A stretch of DNA of 16,555 bases from an uncultured Eubacteriales bacterium (GTDB lineage: Bacteria > Bacillota > Clostridia > Oscillospirales > Acutalibacteraceae), in the NCBI GenBank assembly GCA_900320415.1, contig ONSE01000145.1:1-16555 (forward strand), in the 5' to 3' direction. The position numbers and the translations under genes were made by a program. Below are positions 6,310 to 14,444 of this stretch, piece after piece; within the stretch, counting starts at the first letter, position 1, and each line of letters starts with the position of its first letter. The notes beneath the pieces are model-generated. The model made no database searches, was not told the DNA's origin, and saw only the letters and a program-made list of their open reading frames with translations.

Positions 6310-8685
6310 ATGCGAAATAAACGTGAAACGGATATCAGCAGCTACACGGGCAAGATCCCCGAGCAGCCCGAAATCACCTACAGAAGAAGCGAAAGCGGCG
6401 CGAAACGGTTCTTTAAGGGACTGGGAAAATTCCTTCTGACGGTGTTCTCCATCATGGCGATCGCGGGAATTGTGACGGCGGTTTCGCTGGGCATCTATAT
6501 CTATGCCCTTGCCTCCGAGCCGACAGGTATCGACCTCAAGGCGAAGTCCATGAACCAGACCAGCCGCATCTTCATCAAGGACAGCGACACGGGCGAGTTC
6601 ACTGAGGCACGCAAGCTCTATGACACCGAGAACCGCATCTGGGTCGACAACCAGGACATTCCGAAGTACATGAAGGAGGCGCAGGTCGCTATCGAGGACA
6701 AGCGTTTCTACGAGCACAACGGCGTTGACTGGCAGCGCACCCTCTCGGCGGTGTTCACGCTCGCGACCGGCAAGGACTCCTACGGCGGCTCCACCATCAC
6801 CCAGCAGCTCATCAAGAACATCACCGACGACAATGAGGTGAGCATCAACCGCAAGCTGCGTGAGATCTGCAAGGCGTTCAAGCTCGAGCAGGAGTACACC
6901 AAGGATCAGATCCTTGAGGCGTACCTCAACGTAGTCAACTTCGGCAACAACTGCCAGGGCGTAGAGGCGGCTGCCCAGCTCTACTTTGACAAGAGCATCA
7001 AGGAGTGCTCCCTCGCGGAATGCGCCGCCATCGCGGGAATCACGCAGAACCCCTCCCGCTGGAATCCGCTCATCTATCCCGAGAACAACAGGGAACGCCG
7101 CGAGCTGATCCTCTCCGAGATGTACGACCAGGAGATCATCTCCAAGCAGGAATACGACGCTGCCATGAAGGAAAGCGCCGACATGACCTTCGTCGGCTTC
7201 AAGAGTGTTTCGGACGACGATGACGACGATGATGACAACGATGTTCAGAACTGGTACTACGACCAGCTCTTCTACGACCTCAGAACCGACCTCGCGCAGT
7301 ACTACAACATCAGCGAGGGCGCGGCGAGTGAGAAAATCTACACCGAGGGTCTCAAGATCTACTGCGCAATGGACGAGAAGATGCAGAACTTCATTGAGAA
7401 AGAGGCTCTCAATATCGATAAAAGCGCCGACCCGAGCATTGAGCTCGGCTCCGTGCTGATGGACTTCGACGGCCGCGTCATCGCCACTGTCGGCAGCTCC
7501 AACCGCAAGACCACCGACCTCGCGTGGGACAGAGCGGCTCACTCCGCCCTGCAGCCCGGCTCCTCCATCAAGCCGCTGTTCTGCTATCCCATCGCGATCG
7601 ACACCAAGCAGCTCTACTTCTCCTCAAAGGTCAACGACGAACCCATTGAGAAATATCAGTATGACGAGGCTTCGGGCACCTACATCTCCGGTCCTCATAA
7701 CGCCTACGGAGGCTACCTCGGCGAGATCCTCCTCCCCGACGCAATCGAGCGTTCCTCCAACGCCACCGCGGTTCAGGTCATGGAGCTGATCGGAGGTCCC
7801 ACCGTCGCCTACGAAAAGGCGCTCACCAAGATGAACTTCAAAAACCTCAACGAGGCGGACGCCCACAATATCGGCGCCCTCTCCCTGGGCGGTCTGACAG
7901 GCGGTGTTACCGTGCGCGAAATGGCGGCGGCATACTGCTACATGGGCAACCAGGGACTCTATCACAAGCCCTACACCTACTACTACATCACCGACTCCGA
8001 GGACAACGTGATCCTCGACAACCGCGACTCCGTTCCCAAGCAGCCCTACTCCGCCGAGACAGCGACGATCATGAACCGTCTGCTCCATTACAATGTGGAA
8101 AACAGTGAACACACCCGCGCGAGCTACGCGCGCATCTCGGGATGGGATATCGTGGGAAAAACAGGTACCACCGACGACGATCACGACTGCTGGTTCTGCG
8201 GTATGTCCCCCTACGGCGTCATGGCGACCTGGACAGGCTTTGACAGCCCCGCGCACATCAACGACACCACCCGCTCCGCCAAGTTCTTCTCCAAGGTCAT
8301 GGGAGAATATCTCAAGGACAAGGAGCAGAAGGAATACAACCTCTCGCCCAATGTTATCGCGGCGACCTACAACCCCGTGACGGGTCTTGTCGTTTCCACC
8401 GACTATGTTTCGGGCAAGTACATCGGCTACTACACCGAGGACAATATGCCCGCCTTCGGTTCCGCGTGGTACGAGGAGGATAACACCTACGACTGGAACC
8501 ACGACTGGAACCAGTCCTCGAACTACACCGATTCGCAGTCAAGCGGAGAGAGCAGCGGCTCGAGCAGCTCCCACTCCGGCGAAAGCAGCGACAGCTCGTC
8601 GGCTCCCGAGTCCTCCGACACGCCCGACCCGACCATATTTGAGCCTGTAGACCCCGCTCAATCCCAAGCCTCCGAAAATCCGTGA
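6310..8685 (+). CDS. Class A penicillin-binding protein (bifunctional glycosyltransferase/transpeptidase)
   Basis: Makes and crosslinks peptidoglycan outside the membrane. The 791-residue protein has a cytoplasmic basic N-terminus, a transmembrane anchor (about 41-68), a GT51 domain (about 100-290) with catalytic Glu129 in VAIEDKRF and the GGSTITQQ motif (159-166), and a transpeptidase domain (about 375-670) with all three motifs: SxxK at Ser418-Lys421, SSN at 482-484, KTGT at 617-620. Between the two domains is a run of eight Asp (302-309). The C-terminal tail (about 735-791) is a low-complexity Ser/Glu/Asp-rich segment, a common ending in Firmicute PBP1-type enzymes. The ATG has AAAAGGAG 5 bases upstream. 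It heads the rightward run; hom follows after 74 bases with no clear terminator. Confidence 0.95.
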   Translation: MRNKRETDISSYTGKIPEQPEITYRRSESGAKRFFKGLGKFLLTVFSIMAIAGIVTAVSLGIYIYALASEPTGIDLKAKSMNQTSRIFIKDSDTGEFTEARKLYDTENRIWVDNQDIPKYMKEAQVAIEDKRFYEHNGVDWQRTLSAVFTLATGKDSYGGSTITQQLIKNITDDNEVSINRKLREICKAFKLEQEYTKDQILEAYLNVVNFGNNCQGVEAAAQLYFDKSIKECSLAECAAIAGITQNPSRWNPLIYPENNRERRELILSEMYDQEIISKQEYDAAMKESADMTFVGFKSVSDDDDDDDDNDVQNWYYDQLFYDLRTDLAQYYNISEGAASEKIYTEGLKIYCAMDEKMQNFIEKEALNIDKSADPSIELGSVLMDFDGRVIATVGSSNRKTTDLAWDRAAHSALQPGSSIKPLFCYPIAIDTKQLYFSSKVNDEPIEKYQYDEASGTYISGPHNAYGGYLGEILLPDAIERSSNATAVQVMELIGGPTVAYEKALTKMNFKNLNEADAHNIGALSLGGLTGGVTVREMAAAYCYMGNQGLYHKPYTYYYITDSEDNVILDNRDSVPKQPYSAETATIMNRLLHYNVENSEHTRASYARISGWDIVGKTGTTDDDHDCWFCGMSPYGVMATWTGFDSPAHINDTTRSAKFFSKVMGEYLKDKEQKEYNLSPNVIAATYNPVTGLVVSTDYVSGKYIGYYTEDNMPAFGSAWYEEDNTYDWNHDWNQSSNYTDSQSSGESSGSSSSHSGESSDSSSAPESSDTPDPTIFEPVDPAQSQASENP

Positions 8686-8759
8686 CGCCGGTCGCTGTCA
8701 CGGACTGTCGGTCACTTTTCATTAGCCTATTACCCACTAACATAAACAAAAAGGATGGT

Positions 8760-9998
8760 ATGAATAATATGGTATCAGTAGCAATTCTGGGACACGGAGT
8801 TGTCGGCTCGGGTGTAGCCGAAATACTCCTCACTCACAAGCAGAAGCTCTTCGCGAGTCTCGGCGAGGAAATCTACATCAAAAAAGTCCTCGATCTGCGT
8901 GAGTTTCCCGACAGCCCCATTGCCGAACGCTTTACCAAGGACTTTGAGGAAATCATCAACGACCTCGAAATCCGCGTTGTGGTCGAAGTGATGGGCGGAC
9001 TCCACCCCTCCTATGAGTTTGTGAAACGCTGCCTCAAGGCAGGCAAGAGCGTTGTCACCTCGAACAAAGAGCTGGTCGCGGCCTACGGCGCGGAGCTTCT
9101 GGAGATCGCCAGACAGGAAAACGTCAACTTCCTCTTTGAGGCGTCTGTCGGCGGCGGTATTCCCATCATCCGCCCCATGAACCAGTGTCTTGTCGCGAAC
9201 ATCGTCAACGAGGTGGCGGGTATCCTGAACGGCACCACCAACTTCATCCTCACCAAGATGATCGAGGACGGTATGCAGTTTGAGGACGCGCTGCGCCTGG
9301 CTCAGGATCTGGGCTTCGCGGAAAGAAATCCCGCGGCGGATATCGAGGGTCACGACGCGTGCCGCAAAATCTGTATCCTCGCTTCCCTCGCGTTCGGCAA
9401 GCACGTCTATCCCGAAATGGTACATACCGAGGGCATCACGCGCATCACTCTCGAGGATGTCAAGTACGCCGAGAAGTTCGGCTGCGTGATCAAGCTGATC
9501 GGCAGAGTCAAGAAGCTGCCGAGCGGCAAGATCGACATTGTCACCGCTCCCATGCTCGTTCCCTTCAAGAGCCAGCTCGCCAACATCGACAACGAGTTCA
9601 ACGGCATCATGGTGCGCGGAGACTGCACGGGCGACGTCGTTTTCTACGGCAAGGGCGCGGGCAAGCTGCCCACCGCCAGCGCGGTCGTCGCGGATATCGT
9701 GGACTGCTGTATGCATCTCAAGCAGCGCCGCTTCCTCTACTGGGCGGACGGCAAGGGCGATAATATCATCAGCGTCAGCGAGTCCGAGTTCGCGATGTAT
9801 GTACGCGCCAAGGGCAAAAATGTGGCGGCAAAGGCTGAGGCGCTGTTTGGCAGCATTCAGTCCATCTCCACCCCCGGCAGCCACCGCACAGCCTTTACCA
9901 CAGAGAAAATGCCCTACGGTCAGTTTATTGAGAAAATCAACAAGCTCGCCGCAGACGACGTGGAAATTCTCTCCACCATCCGCATCGGCGATTTGTAA
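8760..9998 (+). CDS. hom: Homoserine dehydrogenase
   Basis: Reduces aspartate-4-semialdehyde to homoserine with NAD(P)H, the entry to threonine and methionine. The 412-residue protein has the Rossmann motif LGHGVVGSGVAE (10-21), SNKELVA (101-107) with the conserved Lys103, GGGIPIIRP (131-139), ILNGTTNFI (155-163), and DIEGHDACRK (194-203) with conserved acidic and Lys residues of the active site. The C-terminal region (about 345-412) is where an ACT-like regulatory domain normally sits; it is somewhat short and diverged. Start: ATG at 8760 sits 4 bases after an AAAGGA site; ATG at 8769 is an alternative that would drop three residues. It pairs functionally with lysC downstream, both being aspartate-pathway enzymes. 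The 74-base gap before it (8686-8759) shows no strong promoter or terminator. Confidence 0.95.
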   Translation: MNNMVSVAILGHGVVGSGVAEILLTHKQKLFASLGEEIYIKKVLDLREFPDSPIAERFTKDFEEIINDLEIRVVVEVMGGLHPSYEFVKRCLKAGKSVVTSNKELVAAYGAELLEIARQENVNFLFEASVGGGIPIIRPMNQCLVANIVNEVAGILNGTTNFILTKMIEDGMQFEDALRLAQDLGFAERNPAADIEGHDACRKICILASLAFGKHVYPEMVHTEGITRITLEDVKYAEKFGCVIKLIGRVKKLPSGKIDIVTAPMLVPFKSQLANIDNEFNGIMVRGDCTGDVVFYGKGAGKLPTASAVVADIVDCCMHLKQRRFLYWADGKGDNIISVSESEFAMYVRAKGKNVAAKAEALFGSIQSISTPGSHRTAFTTEKMPYGQFIEKINKLAADDVEILSTIRIGDL

Positions 9999-10024
9999 TA
10001 TTTCCCTTACAGCGTGAAGTCCTC

Positions 10025-10047
10025 CCTCTCCGCGGAGCGCGGCGGGG
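10025..10047 (+). other. Hairpin between hom and lysC, possible weak terminator or attenuator
   Basis: CCGCG and CGCGG pair across a GAG loop (10030-10042); after one mismatch the stem extends four more pairs, one of them G-U. The first T-run (TTTT) begins 6 bases after the stem, too far for a standard strong terminator. It may modestly reduce read-through from hom to lysC, or stabilise the message. The rest of the 105-base gap holds no recognisable lysine or threonine riboswitch. Confidence 0.3.
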
Positions 10048-10103
10048 ATACGGTTTTGCGTTTTCAAACACAGTCATTTATTCAGCAAAGGAGTATATAG
10101 GAA

Positions 10104-11312
10104 ATGAGTTTGATTGTTCAGAAATTCGGCGGCACTTCCGTTGCGAATGCCGAGAGAGTCATGAACGTGGCGAGGATTGTCACCGACACCTTTGCCAAGG
10201 GCAACGACGTTGTGGTAGTTGTTTCCGCACAGGGCGACTTCACCGACGTGCTGGTTGACAAGCAAATGGAAATCAATCCCAGAGCCTCCAAGCGTGAGCA
10301 GGATATGCTTCTCGCGGCAGGCGAGCAGATTTCTATCGCTCTCCTTGCCATGGCGATCGAGAAGCTCGGCTATCACGCCACCTCTCTTCTCGGCTGGCAG
10401 GCAGGCTTCGCGACCTCTTCCGCCCACACCAAGGCCAGGATCAAGAGAGTGGATCCCTCCAGGATCCGCGCGGCGATCGACAGACACAACATCGTCATCG
10501 TGGCAGGCTTCCAGGGACTTTCCCGCTTCGGCGACATCACCACCCTCGGAAGAGGCGGCTCCGACACCTCCGCCGTAGCCATCGCGGCAGCTATGAACGC
10601 AGACCTCTGCCAGATTTATACCGACGTTGAGGGCGTGTTCACCGCCGATCCGCGCAAGGTTCCCAACGCGAAAAAGCTCGACGAGATTTCCTATGACGAA
10701 ATGCTCGAGCTCGCGACCCTCGGCGCACAGGTGCTCAACAACCGTTCCGTAGAAATGGCGAAAAAATACAATATCGAGCTTGAGGTGCTTTCCTCACTCA
10801 CCAATGCCCCCGGCACTATCGTAAAGGAGAGAACAAAAAGTATGGAAAAAATGTTAATCAGCGGCGTTGCCAAGGATACAGAAATCGCAAGAATCTCGGT
10901 TACAGGCGTACCCAACATTCCCGGTATCGCGTTCAAGATGTTCTCCAAGCTTTCCAAGAAGGACATCAACGTTGACATCATCCTCCAGTCCATCGGTCAC
11001 GACGGCAAGAAGGACATCAGCTTCACCGTTGCAAAAAACAGAGGTCAGGACGCCGTTGACGCCCTCAGTGATTACATGATCGACCACGGCGCGGACGAGA
11101 TCCTCCTCGACACCAACGTCGCCAAGATTTCCATCGTCGGCGCGGGCATGGAGAGCCACGCTGGCGTTGCCACCAAGATGTTTGAGGCGCTCTATGACGC
11201 TCAGATTAACATCCACATGATTTCTACCTCCGAGATCAAGATCTCCGTTCTCATCAACGCTGACGACGCCGACAAGGCTGTCAAGGCTATCCACGACAAA
11301 TTCTTCGATTAA
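10104..11312 (+). CDS. lysC: Aspartate kinase (aspartokinase II type, LysC)
   Basis: Phosphorylates aspartate to aspartyl-phosphate, the first step toward lysine, threonine and methionine. The 402-residue protein has the amino-acid kinase domain (1-about 235): KFGGTS (7-12), LGRGGSDTSAVA (148-159) and TDVEGVFTADPR (173-184). Two C-terminal ACT domains (about 262-402) bind the feedback amino acid, marked by VPNIPGIAFKMFSKL and VGAGMESHAGVATKMFEAL. Length and layout match Bacillus subtilis LysC. AAAGGAG is 10 bases before the ATG. An in-frame internal start may also produce the ACT part alone (separate entry). The gene is closed by a strong terminator 18 bases after its stop. Confidence 0.96.
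   Translation: MSLIVQKFGGTSVANAERVMNVARIVTDTFAKGNDVVVVVSAQGDFTDVLVDKQMEINPRASKREQDMLLAAGEQISIALLAMAIEKLGYHATSLLGWQAGFATSSAHTKARIKRVDPSRIRAAIDRHNIVIVAGFQGLSRFGDITTLGRGGSDTSAVAIAAAMNADLCQIYTDVEGVFTADPRKVPNAKKLDEISYDEMLELATLGAQVLNNRSVEMAKKYNIELEVLSSLTNAPGTIVKERTKSMEKMLISGVAKDTEIARISVTGVPNIPGIAFKMFSKLSKKDINVDIILQSIGHDGKKDISFTVAKNRGQDAVDALSDYMIDHGADEILLDTNVAKISIVGAGMESHAGVATKMFEALYDAQINIHMISTSEIKISVLINADDADKAVKAIHDKFFD
10823..10844 (+). promoter_or_regulatory. Internal ribosome site and in-frame ATG for a possible separate LysC beta subunit
   Basis: Within lysC, AAAGGAG (10823-10829) is followed 12 bases later by an in-frame ATG (10842), codon 247. Starting there would make a 156-residue protein made only of the two ACT domains. 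In Bacillus subtilis, LysC alpha and beta subunits are known to be made from in-phase overlapping reading frames of one gene, with beta starting near residue 246. The position here is almost the same. The motif is seen; its use is inferred. Confidence 0.65.
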
Positions 11313-11330
11313 TTCGGTTTTCTACCTCTT

Positions 11331-11360
11331 AGGGGCGTGCTGCGGCGCGCCTCTTTTTCT
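11331..11360 (+). terminator. Intrinsic terminator after lysC
   Basis: AGGGGCGTGC (11331-11340) pairs with GCGCGCCTCT (11345-11354) over ten pairs, two of them G-U, around a TGCG loop of the stable UNCG type, followed by TTTTCTT. It ends the rightward run of the penicillin-binding protein, hom and lysC and separates it from the sortase genes. Confidence 0.88.
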
Positions 11361-11377
11361 TGTCTTTCAGACGGCTC

Positions 11378-11406
11378 TTGAATTCATCGGCGCGTTGTTG
11401 TATAAT
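11378..11406 (+). promoter_or_regulatory. SigA-type promoter of the sortase genes
   Basis: -35 TTGAAT (11378-11383), 17-base spacer, perfect -10 TATAAT (11401-11406). The start would be near 11413, giving a short leader of about 27 bases before the first sortase ATG. It follows directly on the lysC terminator, so the sortases form their own transcription unit. Confidence 0.8.
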
Positions 11407-11439
11407 AGGGGGAGTGATTGAATTCTGCGAGGTAGGCAA

Positions 11440-12360
11440 ATGAAACGAAAGCTCCCCATTATCTTTATTATCCTGATTTTTCTCGTCGGTCTGGCGATCC
11501 TGAGCTATCCGCTCGTCAGTTCGATGATCAACAACTACAACGACCGCAGCGAGGCGCATGAAAAACTCACGCAGGCGGAAAAGATGCCCGAGGATCAGGT
11601 CAACCGCTTTTTTGAGGAGGCGGAGAAGTATAACATCAGCCTCACTGACACTGTTGTCCTGACCGACCCCTTCGACAAGGAAAGCTATGAAAAAATCGGC
11701 GCGCACTATGACGAAACCTTCGACATCGACGGCAACGGTCTCATCGGCTATATCGAGATCCCCAAAATCAACGTCTTTCTGCCCATCTATCACGGAACCT
11801 CCGACGAGGTGCTCGAAAAGGGCGCTGGACATCTTGCGAACACCTCTCTCCCCATCGGCGGCGACAGCACACACTGCGTCATTTCGGCGCATTCCGCACT
11901 CCCCTCCAAAACACTGTTCGACTACCTCCCCGACCTCGTGGAAGGCGATGAGTTCTATATTTACGTGCTCAACCGCACTCTCAAATACGAGGTAGATCAG
12001 ATCAAGGTCATCCTCCCCAGCGAGGTCGAGGCTCTTTATGTGACCGAGGGCAGGGATATGATCACCCTGATGACCTGTACCCCCTACACGGTCAACACCC
12101 ACCGGCTGCTTGTCAGGGGCACACGCGTGGAAAACGACAAGACTGACTCCGAGGAGGAGCAGAACGAAGAAAAACAGCCCTCTGAAAAGGTCATCCGCTC
12201 TGTCAGCACCAGCAACAACTATCTGTATTTTCTCGGCTACAAGGTCAGCTACCTTGCCGCTATCCTCGGTATCGCGGGATTTTTGATTGCCGTCACGGTA
12301 ACTGTTGTACTTCTCATACACCGCAATAAGCGCAGATCGCAAAGGGACAATGAATCATGA
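11440..12360 (+). CDS. Class C-type sortase with lid motif and C-terminal membrane anchor
   Basis: Sortases are membrane cysteine transpeptidases; class C enzymes join pilin subunits into pili. The 306-residue protein has an N-terminal transmembrane segment (about 5-27), a DPF lid motif (76-78) typical of class C enzymes that covers the active site, the core LPIYHGTSDEVLEKGAGHL (114-132), catalytic His151 (SAHS), catalytic Cys213 in TLMTCTPYTVNTHRLLVRG, and the active-site Arg at 222. A charged linker (about 230-255) leads to a second transmembrane segment (about 272-293) and a basic tail, also class C features. The ATG has GAGG 7 bases upstream. No pilin or LPXTG protein lies beside it. The class C call is firm; the substrate is unknown. 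Confidence 0.92.
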   Translation: MKRKLPIIFIILIFLVGLAILSYPLVSSMINNYNDRSEAHEKLTQAEKMPEDQVNRFFEEAEKYNISLTDTVVLTDPFDKESYEKIGAHYDETFDIDGNGLIGYIEIPKINVFLPIYHGTSDEVLEKGAGHLANTSLPIGGDSTHCVISAHSALPSKTLFDYLPDLVEGDEFYIYVLNRTLKYEVDQIKVILPSEVEALYVTEGRDMITLMTCTPYTVNTHRLLVRGTRVENDKTDSEEEQNEEKQPSEKVIRSVSTSNNYLYFLGYKVSYLAAILGIAGFLIAVTVTVVLLIHRNKRRSQRDNES

Positions 12361-13190
12361 AGCTGAAAACGTGGAAAAAAATTCTGCTCATCATCGCTTT
12401 TCTGATGATGCTCACGGGCATTGGTCTGATGCTCTTCCCCCCTGTTTCCAATTACGTCGGACAGCAAAACGCCAACGCCGCCATTGAGGAATACTCCGAA
12501 ACCCTCGACAACGTGATTTCCGACGACAGTCCTCTCAAGGAGACCCTCGGGATCACCGCCGACACCTATGAGGAGGCGGTGGAGCGCGGCGAGATCGACA
12601 GGGAGGGCTATCCCATTGACGTCGTCACTCACACCCGCACCTATGACTCCCCCGTCAGCTTCCGTGACGATCTGGACAGGCTCTACAGGGACAGCAAGGA
12701 ATATAACGCCTCGATCCTCTATCACCAGGGCACCGTTGACACCTCCGACTACACCAAGGCGGCGCTCAGAATGAGCAGCTACGGGCTTTCCAACGTCTAC
12801 GGCTACCTTTCCGCGCCCTCGATCGACCTCTATCTTCCCATCTATCTCGGCGCGAGCGACGACGTGATGAACTACGGAGCGGCGCATCTTTACGGCACAT
12901 CCCTCCCGATCGACGAGAAGGATACCAACGTCGCCATCGCCGGCCACACCGGCTACATCGGCAGGATCTTCTTTGATAACATCCGCCATCTTGACATCGG
13001 TGATACCGTCAGCTTCACCAACTACTGGGAGACAATCGACTACAGTGTAGTGAACACCAAGGTCATCTCTCCCACCCAGACCGACGACTTCATTATTCAG
13101 CCGGGGCGCCAGCTGATCACGCTGATCACCTGCACTCCCGCGGGGGGCGGTAAATTTAACCGCTACCTTGTCATCGCGGAGAAAAAATAA
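12357..13190 (+). CDS. Second sortase, class C-like core without a C-terminal membrane anchor
   Basis: A 277-residue sortase overlapping the previous one by ATGA, so the two are translationally coupled. It has an N-terminal transmembrane segment (about 8-29), a long charged region (about 35-140), and a sortase core from about 148: SIDLYLPIYLGAS (155-167), catalytic His197 (AGHTG), catalytic Cys259 in TLITCTPAGGGKFNRYL, and active-site Arg269. The core resembles class C in the LPIYLG and GTSLPI motifs. However, the DP(F/W) lid motif is not seen, the C-terminal membrane segment is absent, and the pre-core region is some 45 residues longer than in its neighbour. It could have a different substrate or a housekeeping-type role. 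It ends at the bidirectional terminator. Confidence 0.88.
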   Translation: MKLKTWKKILLIIAFLMMLTGIGLMLFPPVSNYVGQQNANAAIEEYSETLDNVISDDSPLKETLGITADTYEEAVERGEIDREGYPIDVVTHTRTYDSPVSFRDDLDRLYRDSKEYNASILYHQGTVDTSDYTKAALRMSSYGLSNVYGYLSAPSIDLYLPIYLGASDDVMNYGAAHLYGTSLPIDEKDTNVAIAGHTGYIGRIFFDNIRHLDIGDTVSFTNYWETIDYSVVNTKVISPTQTDDFIIQPGRQLITLITCTPAGGGKFNRYLVIAEKK

Positions 13191-13194
13191 AAAA

Positions 13195-13237
13195 CCGGGC
13201 AGACAGGAGCTGAAATCCTGTCTGCCCGAAAATTTTT
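13195..13237. terminator. Bidirectional intrinsic terminator between the sortases and the glycosyltransferase gene
   Basis: A perfect 13-bp stem, CGGGCAGACAGGA (13196-13208) with its complement at 13216-13228, and a 7-base loop. Rightward it is followed by AAAATTTTT; leftward by GG then a run of T. It serves both the sortase unit and the convergent trpS unit. On the minus strand the stop codon of the glycosyltransferase gene (13236-13238) lies immediately before the stem. Confidence 0.93.
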
Positions 13238-14444
13238 AAATGATCTGTTTTGCGCGGAAGCAAACCTCCTGTCCCAGGAGCACCTCTTTGATAAAGAGAT
13301 ACGAAACCCAGACATACAGGCAGATATTCACGATCGAGGTCATGCCGAGGCTGATGACCTCAAAATCATGGAAAATATAGAAGCTGTAGCCTCTCAGGCT
13401 GATCAGCAGCGCGATAACCGTTGTGAACGGGTGCTTCCGCGTCGCGAAGAAGTACACCAGCAGCAGCACATCCAGCAGGTAGGAATAGCGCTCATGCATG
13501 GACGAAAGGAACATCAGGCAGGTAAACACCGACCAGATGCCTGTCATCAACAGGTTCCTGCGGTTCGTCAGATCCGTCTTTTTATGGAGGATCGCGAACA
13601 TTCCCGCAGCCAGCACCGTTATCGTCAGCAGGACGGCAAAGCCCTTGAGCAGATAGTAATTCTCGGTGTTTTTTCCGTCACACATGAACGCGAAAATATT
13701 CGGATAGTTCATTTGGATCTGCTTGCCGTAGTCAGTCTGGTCAACGTAAATCTTGATGATATCGCCGATGCTTCTTCCCATAAACACGACGGGCAAGCAC
13801 ATCACGACATCCACGGCGGGAATAATAAAGAACTGCAAAATGCTGACCCTCCGTGTGGAAGCCCAGTAATAGAGAAAGAGGGGCAAAATGAAAACCATCT
13901 GCAGCTTGAACGCCAGCGACACGCCCAGCAAAATGAACGATACAAGATAGTTTTCCCGCATGATGAAATAAATCGCCAGCACGATAAAGAACGTGTAAAT
14001 CGAGTCACACTGCGCCCAGAAGGAGGAATTCATCACGGCTGTCAGTGAAAGCAATACTGCCGCGTAGGTCATCATCGGAAAGATGTCAAAGAATTTCCCC
14101 TTGAGGTACTCCTTCACCACCAGCGCACAGGATACTGCCAGCGCAAAGTCAAATAGCACTGACAGCAGCTTGTAGGCGTCCAGGGAATCAAGCGGCGTGA
14201 GCGTCATCAGATAAATCAATATCTGATACGGGATATTGTAGTTGCCGACCTGCGTTTTCAGGCCCTCGATCCCCGCATCGGCGATCGTGTTGTACCACGG
14301 GCTCAGAAAAGCGGAATAGTCTCCGCTTTCATAGTCAATACAGGCGATCCGCAAAGCGACCGCCAGCACCGTGAAAACCACGAATGCCAGCAGCATGAGA
14401 TTTTCGCCTGCCCAGTCAAACAGCTTCCGCTCTATCTTCGTCAT
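13236..14444 (-). CDS. Polytopic membrane glycosyltransferase, GT-C fold, Gpi18-like mannosyltransferase type
   Basis: A 402-residue integral membrane protein with roughly ten to twelve hydrophobic segments. Features of GT-C enzymes are seen: a first extracytoplasmic loop with the acidic motif ESGDY (Asp42) soon after transmembrane segment 1, the WAQCDS motif (143-148), and HERY (317-320) in a late loop. This combination resembles bacterial relatives of the Gpi18 mannosyltransferases, which use lipid-linked sugar donors at the outer face of the membrane. Donor and acceptor cannot be told from sequence; a cell-wall polymer, glycolipid or surface protein are all possible. Its ATG overlaps the trpS stop (ATGA), and only a weak AAGG lies upstream, so translation is probably coupled to trpS. 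It is the last gene of the leftward unit. Confidence 0.75.
   Translation of the reverse strand: MTKIERKLFDWAGENLMLLAFVVFTVLAVALRIACIDYESGDYSAFLSPWYNTIADAGIEGLKTQVGNYNIPYQILIYLMTLTPLDSLDAYKLLSVLFDFALAVSCALVVKEYLKGKFFDIFPMMTYAAVLLSLTAVMNSSFWAQCDSIYTFFIVLAIYFIMRENYLVSFILLGVSLAFKLQMVFILPLFLYYWASTRRVSILQFFIIPAVDVVMCLPVVFMGRSIGDIIKIYVDQTDYGKQIQMNYPNIFAFMCDGKNTENYYLLKGFAVLLTITVLAAGMFAILHKKTDLTNRRNLLMTGIWSVFTCLMFLSSMHERYSYLLDVLLLVYFFATRKHPFTTVIALLISLRGYSFYIFHDFEVISLGMTSIVNICLYVWVSYLFIKEVLLGQEVCFRAKQII

Noticed and set aside
6277..7542. Long open frame (421 codons) on the minus strand opposite the penicillin-binding protein gene
   Set aside because: It is antisense to an intact gene with all catalytic motifs. 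It is Val/Leu/Asp/Glu-rich in the way expected from reading GC-biased codons backwards, has no ribosome site and matches no family I know.
8775..10067. Long open frame (430 codons) on the minus strand opposite hom
   Set aside because: Same kind of artefact: it mirrors the homoserine dehydrogenase gene, with His/Asp/Val-rich composition and no translation signal.
9999..10103. Lysine riboswitch ahead of lysC
   Set aside because: The gap is only 105 bases, shorter than the roughly 170-base lysine aptamer, and lacks its conserved core. Only a modest GC hairpin is present.
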